Positions 56,656-64,000 of a stretch of 64,000 nt of DNA are shown here, piece by piece. The stretch's first letter is position 1, and each line of letters opens with the position of its first letter. The translations under genes were made by a program, and so were the position numbers. The notes under the pieces are model-generated. The model was given only the letters and a program-made list of their open reading frames with translations. It ran no database searches and was not told the origin of the DNA. Origin of the DNA: Paraphoma chrysanthemicola (taxonomy: Eukaryota > Ascomycota > Dothideomycetes > Pleosporales > Phaeosphaeriaceae); contig JAGMWG010000017.1 of assembly GCA_020744225.1 (NCBI GenBank), positions 806,001-870,000 on the forward strand. Reading direction: 5' to 3'.

Positions 56656-58542
56656 CTAGCTCTTTCTCCGGCGCTTCGGTTTCGATGCACTGCTGGCAAC
56701 GCCGACCCTGAACTCTTCGCTTGTCAGGTCCAAGGAGCCGCGTAGAATGCTAATGGGCAGCAACTCGCGATTGTAGCAGGTGGTGCCGTCATGCATCAGC
56801 TTCTCTGCGTCTGCATCTTCTTCCGCAGCGAGCACGATGATCTTTTCGCTCTTGTCCATCTTCTTCTTAGTTACCTTGGCTGCTCCTGCGGCCTTACAAA
56901 CTTGTTCAATCTCTGCGAACGTCTTGTAGGCTGAACAGAGACTGCTTGTGAAGTGAACCGTGTAGCCTTCGAACACCTTCTGGGGCTGACCAGCCACATC
57001 GAGGAAATTGAATTGCCACTCTTTCTCCTGTTTGGGTACAGATGGCAGGTATGCCTTGACATTCAAGAACTTGCCGCATTTGGCTGAGTCGAGAAGCCAT
57101 TTGTCTGTGACGATGGGCGTGCCATTAGCGATCGCAAGGAGAACCTTGGGTGTCTTGTGCAGCTCGCCGTCTCTCACACTGTGATTGTGAGCGAATGAAT
57201 ACCAGTCAGTGGCTATTGTGCTTACCAAAGGACGTTGAACTCCTCCTTCACCGAACTGACCAAAGAGCCTCCCTGCTTTTTCAGAAACTTGACCGCTTGA
57301 CTCTTGTCGGTCAGACTTGAGCTGCTGGTAGCGACACAAGGCAGGGCACCATCATATTCATCAGAAGTTGCAGCTGGAGTCGTTGGTGATCGCTGAGAGC
57401 GTGAGGGAGTTGCCTCATTGGCTGGTTCAGCAGCAACCGACTTCCGCTTTCTGCCTTTGGCTGGCACTGTCACTGGCGATGTGCTAACGATGATGTTGCT
57501 GGCACGACTATCCTGCGTATCAGTATCGCTTGGTATAGTTCTCCTAGCGCGTTTTCGGTCGATCTGTATCTCGGCCTCTTGCTCCTCGACCGCAGGACTT
57601 GGATGTTTCCGTGAGATCAACACTCTGGGATGCCGGAGCGTTTGAGGTGCATCGTCTGATTTACCTCCAATGACGCTGTCAGTCGTAGCAACGCTATCCA
57701 CCGTGCCGCCCTCGAACTCGACAACTGTCGTTGGGTCTGTCCGCTCATCTGGCAAGTGCTCATTATGCGTCTGCTTATCTGGCGACGTAGCAGTGCGAGC
57801 AGTAGAATAATGCTCTGCATCGTTCGTCTGAAGAGTCAGTTCTGGTGCCGACAAGGTCTCGTCTCCGTTCATCCCTTCTCCGTAGTTGCCAACGTCGTTA
57901 GTCCGCGCAGCAGTCGGGGTTTCCTGAACTACGACGGACCTCTGATTGGATAGCTGCGGCGTGCCCTGGTAATAGGTTCTAGGATGCGCTGTGTTCATCG
58001 CGGTGATCGTATTATCAAGATCCTCGTCCTCAGTGTCTTCCTCTGGTGTGGTTTCAGCGACACCGTCAGAGATGCTGGTAGGCTTGGGCATCGCATCAGC
58101 TGCGGATGAGTTGACCTGAATTTCTGACGTCCAACTGCACTTGAGGCAGCCTATAGCGGCTGTAGAATTAATCGCATCTCCATTGCGGAGTATAATGATT
58201 TCAGAACGTCCGTCCACACGTGGCAGCACCTCGTATGCAGTGACTTGTGGCTCATTTGTCCCGTGGCCGGGCTTGATGATCAAGGAATGCTCGATAGCCT
58301 CAAGCTTTGCACCGAATACGCCAGTAGCTGTTGCAACGGTCAGTCTTGCACGGCAATTACCCAGCTGCATAAAACCCACTGATTCGGCCGAGCTCGGTGT
58401 GCACAACAGGCTTCAGTTCGTGCACTACCGCGAGGGTCTGCGTGCCGCGCAATATCACGATATGTGCGGTGCCATCCTTGGGAAGATCCCGAGTATTGCT
58501 GGCAGACCCGTCGCCTCCGGGCACCTGCAGCGTCCAGGTCAT
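56656..58542 (-). CDS. BRCT-domain protein, possible Mdb1/MDC1-like DNA damage adaptor
   Basis: Exons complement(56656..57178, 57226..58327, 58380..58542), 595 aa. The N-terminal 130 residues (TWTLQVPGGDGS to IIILRNGDAI) form a beta-rich region that could be a divergent FHA domain, though no clear phosphothreonine-binding residues are visible. A long acidic, Ser/Thr-rich linker follows with TP and SP sites and KGRKRKS. Two C-terminal BRCT repeats are suggested by FLKKQGGSLVSSVKEEFNVL, LLAIANGTPIVTDKWLLDSA, VFEGYTVHFTSS and KKKMDKSEKIIVLAAEED, ending in the basic KPKRRRKS. The introns restore GRI|TTGVFGAKL and FNVL|CVRDGEL. The FHA-linker-BRCT2 layout resembles fission yeast Mdb1. The exact orthology is uncertain. 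Confidence 0.8.
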
Positions 58543-59547
58543 GTTGCAACTTTTCAGGTGCTGTTCGACGCGTCGTGGCGGTGGTCTGGGAAATCGCGTA
58601 GTCACGGGAAGATGACGTGCAGCACTAGCGTCACGCTAAGCCCAATTTGCTCGGCCCTTCCATCTGTTCCCCCCACGACTCCATGCTTTCGTCCGCATCA
58701 CAAAAAGACTTTCTCCCACCAGAGACCTACATCCGATATCAAGTGGATATGATGCTCGTTCTCAGCGTTCAGGATGGCCTATCGCCTATAGCCAAGCGCG
58801 TGTCTCGTAGTGTTAACATTAGAGTGTCTAGAGAACAATAGTAAGAATATCGCGCTACCACCACAAACGACTTCACAGACCGCAAACAGCACGACGGAGA
58901 GCATTCAAGCGAAGCTGGAGCACTTCGCCGACTATGCGAGAGACAGGGGCATCTCGAAGGTCCACTGTGATGTGTGATGGTCATTTCAACTACCACTAGT
59001 CGATGAGCATTCGTTTGGCTGGCAAGTGAAGAGGAGGAGAACAATAGCAAGAGCTTCGACTGTCTCAAAACTCCAGTCCGAGCGTTGTGATAGCGGCGTG
59101 AACGACGTCTAGAGCCGAGTCAAGGTGAGTGAGGTACTGGGTTGGCCAAGTCTGCGGTGCCTGCTATTGTCGCACCCACTGCTCCTTCCCCCGAAAACCA
59201 CAATGTTTATCATACGCTCCAGCTTCATATTGCGGGCAGGAACTCATCGAATACTTCTTCTCCTTTCGTGAACTGCATGATCTTCTCACTCCTTCAAGCT
59301 CGTCAACCTTCCAATCTCTTCTTCCTAGCCCATCTCTGGAACCGTAGTCTCGACACGGCCATCAGACCCTCTCTTTTTCGCAACTAGCTCCGGATTCTTT
59401 ATTCTCGACATCCACCAGATAATCTTCCCGGACCTTACTTGGTCGGCACGTGGTGTGACGGAAGGCGCCGTACTCTTCCCCTCAAACCCGCGCAGCAAGG
59501 CAGAGCAAGTCTCCATTTCCTCTCTCCATACTATCCAGGAGATCACC
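58543..59547. other. Divergent promoter region, BRCT gene / STE2
   Basis: About 1 kb between two start codons facing apart. Short frames only. The STE2 leader may contain upstream in-frame sequence, but no better ATG was found. Confidence 0.45.
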
Positions 59548-60761
59548 ATGAGCATGGAGGCCAGCACTTTACCAGACGACTTCGACCCATGGAAGCAGAC
59601 AATCGTCCTTCGCACCCCGGACGGCGGCAGCGCCAACGTAACAGTCGAGGACTTTGACGTACTGCGAATCTACACTGGCCGTCTCGGCATCAACTACGGA
59701 TCCCAAGTGGGCGCATCACTGGCTATCCTCCTGGTCCTCCTTCTCCTCACGCGGTCAGAGAAGCGCAAGTCCACAATCTTCATCATCAACGCCGCGTGTC
59801 TTCTGACCAATGCCATCCGCTGCATTCTGTTCTGCTGCTACGTCACGAGTGCAATGATGCATCCATACACCCTCATGTCTGGAGACTACAGCCACGTTAA
59901 GCAGAATGATCTCTCGGTCTCCGTTGCCACGAACATCTTCACCCTCATCGTCTCCATCCTGGTCATGTTCTCGCTCAGCCTCCAAGTCTGGGTTGTGTGC
60001 GTCACTTCGATGCCCATCCACCGCTTCATCATCATGGGCGTCACCACAATCGTGGCTTGCGTTGCGACAGGGTTCAAGATGGCGTATGTCATTCTCACCA
60101 TCCGGGAAACTCTCAACTGGGCATCCATGCAGCCTTACATATATCTCGTCTCGACTTCGTACATCATGCAAGCAGTCGCAATCTGGCTCTACAGCTGCGT
60201 CTTCACCTACAAGCTCGGCCACGCCATCCTCCAACGCCGCAAGCTCAACATGCCTCAATTTGGACCAATGCAGATCGTCTTCATCATGGGCTGCCAGACA
60301 ATGGTGATCCCAGGTACGCAACCCTTCTCACTCAATCCAATACCACTTCACTAATATGTCCAGCCATCTTCTCATGCTTCCAATTCCGCCGCGACACACC
60401 CGAGCTTGGCGCCCAAGCCCTGACAGTCGTGTGCATCTTCCTTCCACTCTCCGCCATCTGGGCCGGCGTGATCAACGACAAAGTAGTCGCCATGCGCGAG
60501 CCCAACTCGCACCACCAGCTCATTCGCAGCGAAATCTATCGCTCGCCGCCCGCATCGACACTCGGCAGCAACGCAAGCAACACTGCAACGGAGAAGAGTC
60601 GACAATTGAGTGTCTGCACGTGCTCGAGCAAGGGCAAGGGCATCGACAGCACGGCGACGACGCCCTCGCATAAGAGAAACACATCCGAGTACGAAGACGA
60701 TAACATCTACGTCGGTCGCGAGTTTAATGTCTCGCATGCTGATGTTGGAGATCACGTCTAA
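59548..60761 (+). CDS. STE2: Alpha-factor-type pheromone receptor Ste2 (GPCR)
   Basis: Exons 59548..60313 and 60364..60761, 387 aa. Seven-transmembrane receptor for the alpha-type peptide pheromone, coupled to the mating G protein. Seven hydrophobic segments can be followed, including VGASLAILLVLLLLTR (TM1), FTLIVSILVMFSLSLQVWVV (TM3), IIMGVTTIVACVATGF (TM4) and ALTVVCIFLPLSAIWAGVI (TM7). The extracellular N-terminus has one N-glycosylation sequon (NVT). The region RRDTPELGAQAL with PLSAIWAG is diagnostic of fungal Ste2. The cytosolic tail is Ser/Thr-rich, as expected for receptor desensitisation. The single intron lies inside VIP|AIFSCFQF. The start is the ATG before SMEASTLPDDFDPW. It is convergent with the SREBP gene. 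Confidence 0.95.
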
Positions 60762-61666
60762 GCTCACTTTCGTCATTAATTCTCCTAAGCGCTTGCCGCT
60801 CACGCCGTTTCATCGGTCGACTAATCGTGATCCCGACGGACAGGCTCGTTATCATTATCAAACCGAGCACGACTCTCGGCCCTGCAACACGAGTCGACGC
60901 GTTTCATCCAGACAGGCACATGTGTGATCATGGTTGGGGCTGCTATCTTGAAAGAAATGGGTCGCTGGGTGTAGGTGTTTAAGTTCATTTCGCTCTTTTG
61001 TATCTCGGGTCCAATTTGTAATACGGCTTTTATCACAGGGCCAGATTAGCTTTCGTTATGTTCATTTGAGCAATACGGGAAAGCTTACATGTATCCTCCC
61101 ATTTAACATACATCCTACCATATCTACACAGTCATGTACTTTCCGTCTCCAACTCCCTCTTTGCTTAAACATGACAATGACTTCCCCATGCAAAACCGCA
61201 CAACGACAAAGTGAACTGAAGAACTTGATGATATCCATTGAAATACTGAATCGCATTGGTATAAAGCTAATAAATACTTCCGCCCCTCTCAGACCGTTGC
61301 TCAAGACGTCGCGGTCGCGGGTCAGTTCATCTACATCAGCCCAAGCAAGCCCAAAGAATATGAGATCCCATATGAAAATTGCCAGAGCGATGACAAACAA
61401 ATGAATCCGAAGATTCAAAACGACGTGCGCCGTCGTTGTTCCAACCAGAGAAAAAGAGATCCCGCCCGACAGTTCATGCCGTCCACACATGATGGTGGTG
61501 GTGGTATTGTGTCCTTTTCCATACGCCAAAATCAACCAAGGAACTGTGTGTGTGCAAAGTCCTCAAATCCGAACATGAAACATGAGAGAAAAATTCTTCA
61601 TCGGAAGGGATGAGCGAAAGTGTTAATGAGAAGAAAGAAAAAAAAAAGTGGAATGGAAAGTTGCAT
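60762..61666. other. Convergent 3' intergenic, STE2 / SREBP
   Basis: 905 bp of 3' flanks, with a poly-A run near 61640. No gene recognised. Confidence 0.45.
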
Positions 61667-64000
61667 TCAATCGTCCTTGACGCTCGAACTTACATATCCG
61701 TCGTCAACGTCGTCTTTCTCCTTTTGCTTCAATCCTACCAGCGCCTTGCTCGTATCAAGACATGTCTTGACGACTCTGCTGCGCACCTTGTCTGTGAGAC
61801 CGCTTCGCTTGCCGGTCTCGTGGCCGACCCACATGCGCAGACTCTTGACAATGCGTTCGAGTCCTGCGCTCGTTTCGGCTTGCAAGTCCTTGTCTTGCAT
61901 GAAGAGAGTGACAACTTTGTGGGCGCCGACAAAGGAGAGTAGCGTGGTGGTGACTTCGGGGAGGTACGTGTTATTGATGACGAATGTAGCGCGGCGACGT
62001 GCTTGGGTGGATGGAGAGGCGATGAGGGAGAGGCATTTGGCGAAGGTAAGAGCTTTGCGGACGTCCGCGGCCACGGGAGTGGTATCGACGAGATTCATAA
62101 GACTGGCGTCGTTTGCTTCTGACGTCGATGGTAGAGCTTTGAGGGCCGTGGCAATTCGTGCGTCGCGGTCGTTATCAAATACAACGGCTTGCGCAACGAG
62201 GACGCGGAGCTGGGCCTGTGAATTTGGAGGTGCGGTTTGCAAGGCAAGATCGAGGTCTGAGATAACCTTGTCCTTCAGCGACGAGCTCTTGGTGGCAAGG
62301 GTGGCCGCGAGGGCCTTCTTGAGGATCAGACTGGAGTACCAAGCAGCAAGGGCGTCAAGAGGTGAGCTCATAGAAAAGTCCTCGACGACACCATCCATGG
62401 AGACATCGACAACGGTCTTCTCGGCACTCGGTCGGTTCCAGGCAAGGTTGTAGGCGCGCTGAACGATAGCAGGCACCAAGACCTCGTCGCACTCCCTCTC
62501 AATCAGCGCAGCCAGATGTTCTGGCAGAGGCTCAGCTTCGCTACCCTGCTTGGTGGCGAGATTCACCGCAATCCTGTGTTCGCTGCGTGCCATGTTCCAG
62601 TATCTGCGTGCCAGTTTAGCGCTGAGGTCGTCAAGCATCCACCATGAGTCGTGACCGGCATTGGCAATCTCCCACAAGAGCACACGGATATGCAGTGCCT
62701 TGAGCATGAGACGTGCCGGAGTGTCAGGCAGTGTGCCTGAAGCCATCAAGGTCAACACCAGTCGGCTCTTGCTGATTTCCGCATCGCCACCAGTTAGCTG
62801 CGCATCGAGCGCAATCTCCCAGGCCTTGACTCGAGCGGCTTCCTGCTCCTTGGTGATGCCTGTCAGGTAGGCATAGCCTTGCCAGCCAATGATTTTACGG
62901 GTGCTCAGCTTGAGCATCTTCAGTCCCAGGGCTGCAACTTCGAGGAGAAAGTTGTGCTGCGGCACCCACACAGTTTGAATGGCGGTCAGCCACGCCTTGC
63001 GACGTACTTCTACTGGGGACGCCAATGACGGAGCAGGCGACAACAGTGGAGCAGGCGACGCCTTCTTCTTTGGCTTCGTCTTGAAGTCGAGTAGAGGGCC
63101 GACAAGGTAGAAGAAGGCTCCCAAAACAAGAATGAGCTTGGCGAGAGGCAGGTGAACGGTGGAGGCACCCAACGAAACTCGAGGCGCAAGGATGCCAGCA
63201 ATGTTGATCGGCAGGGCGAACAGGCCGCGACCGGCGGGCTCTTCTTGGGACTGCTCGCGCTCGACGAGCCCTTCCAAGACCATAAGACCAGCGAGCGAGC
63301 CAACCATGAGCTTGCCCATCATGGCGCCCGTTCGACGACCATTGACCATTGGCGGTCCGGTGACGACCTGCCGAGGCGGTCCATTGGTGTATGACGGATA
63401 TGCCGGTGCGTAATGTTGCTGTGGTGGTAGTCCTCGTTGCAGGGCTGCGATGTTGTCGGGCACGGGAATCATGCCCTGCGGAGGTCCATTCATTGACAGG
63501 CCGTGCGTTTGCGAGAATGGGTCCTCTTGGTACCGCGTGCCGTCTGGTGTAGCCATAGCGCCATGCAATGTCATAGGTCCGGAGATGGCCATCTTTTCGT
63601 AGCTGTCCAGTCGGCCCTTGAGGGTATTGACCTCGTCTTGCAGTTTCTTGTTCCGCTTCTCGAGGTGCCGAATGTACTCTGTTGCTTTGGAAAGAACGGT
63701 GGCCTTGTTCAGCTTGTGTGCAGGAGTGAGACCCTCGAGATCCTCTGGATCGTCGTCTTCCTCTGTGCCGTTTGGCCGCGACATGACACGGAGACTTGGG
63801 ACGCCTGGTGGGCGGGTTAGCAACTTTTTACGAAGACACTTGAGGCGGCATAGAACGTACTATCACGCAGGGCTGCAATTTTGTCGTTGAGATTCGTCCG
63901 ATAGCGCTTCTCGATCATGTTGTGTGCGGTTTTCTTCGGCGGCTGTCCCTTCTCCTTCTTCCCGGACGGTGCTACATCTAGGTCGTCCTCATCGTCGTCT
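61667..64000 (-). CDS. srbA: Sterol regulatory element-binding protein SrbA/Sre1 (5' part cut)
   Basis: Exons complement(61667..63804, 63861..>64000), at least 759 residues visible. Membrane-bound bHLH-leucine zipper factor that controls ergosterol synthesis, hypoxia and iron responses after cleavage. The bHLH domain spans an intron: basic region AHNMIEKRYRTNLNDKI with the SREBP-specific Tyr (KRYR), loop LRVMSRPNG plus acidic residues, helix 2 TPAHKLNKATVLSKATEYI, then the zipper HLEKRNKKLQDEVNTLKGRL. A Pro/Gly-rich linker leads to two membrane segments (MVGSLAGLMVLEGL and LAKLILVLGAFFYLVGPLL). A long C-terminal domain (DUF2014 type) ends SSSVKDD. The activation domain lies outside the window. 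Confidence 0.95.

Noticed and set aside
59755..60321. 188-codon minus-strand frame opposite STE2
   Set aside because: Shadow of the receptor gene, with His/Asp-rich composition that mirrors hydrophobic codons.

Overview
The window is nuclear DNA of a filamentous ascomycete (Pezizomycotina). Dothideomycetes is my best guess but the sequence does not prove it. The evidence is many short introns (about 45-115 nt) with GTAAGT-type donors and CTAAC/CTGAC branch sites, dense genes on both strands, and fungal-specific families: hybrid histidine kinase, APSES, Zn2Cys6, SREBP, STE2, NACHT/HET. I rebuilt gene models by hand from frames and splice sites. Almost all give a total coding length divisible by three.

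Left part (1-30.5 kb), mostly core genes: hybrid histidine kinase (partial, -), secreted GH31 alpha-glucosidase (-), an Smr/DUF1771 protein ending in a CaaX box (+), a peroxisomal 4CL-like acyl-CoA ligase ending in SKL (+), complex I subunit NDUFB7 (-), an Mbp1-type APSES/ankyrin cell-cycle factor (+), an EamA-type transporter (+), a PP2A activator PTPA (+), a glutathione peroxidase (-), a C2H2 regulator (-), a long gene-poor stretch, a small stress-type protein (+) and the SNARE USE1 (+).

Middle part (30.7-45.8 kb), accessory in character: a frame-broken acidic ORF, a NACHT STAND NTPase with no C-terminal repeats, a decayed HET-domain fragment, a four-gene set (MFS sugar-type transporter, Baeyer-Villiger-type flavin monooxygenase, SDR, Zn2Cys6 regulator), and an Argonaute with an internal deletion from the N domain into PIWI. 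The divergent transporter/monooxygenase promoter and the SDR promoter each hold the same 16-bp near-palindrome of the form CGG-N10-CCG. This is the classic layout of a Zn2Cys6 dimer site, so I propose the four genes are one pathway regulon.

Right part (46.4-64 kb) is again core: SPB1 rRNA methyltransferase (-), a divergent large alpha/beta-hydrolase-like protein of the yeast YML020W type (+), RPA3 (-), a low-complexity ORF (+), an intron-containing tRNA-Asn (-), a BRCT protein possibly related to Mdb1/MDC1 (-), the pheromone receptor STE2 (+) and the SREBP factor SrbA/Sre1 (partial, -).
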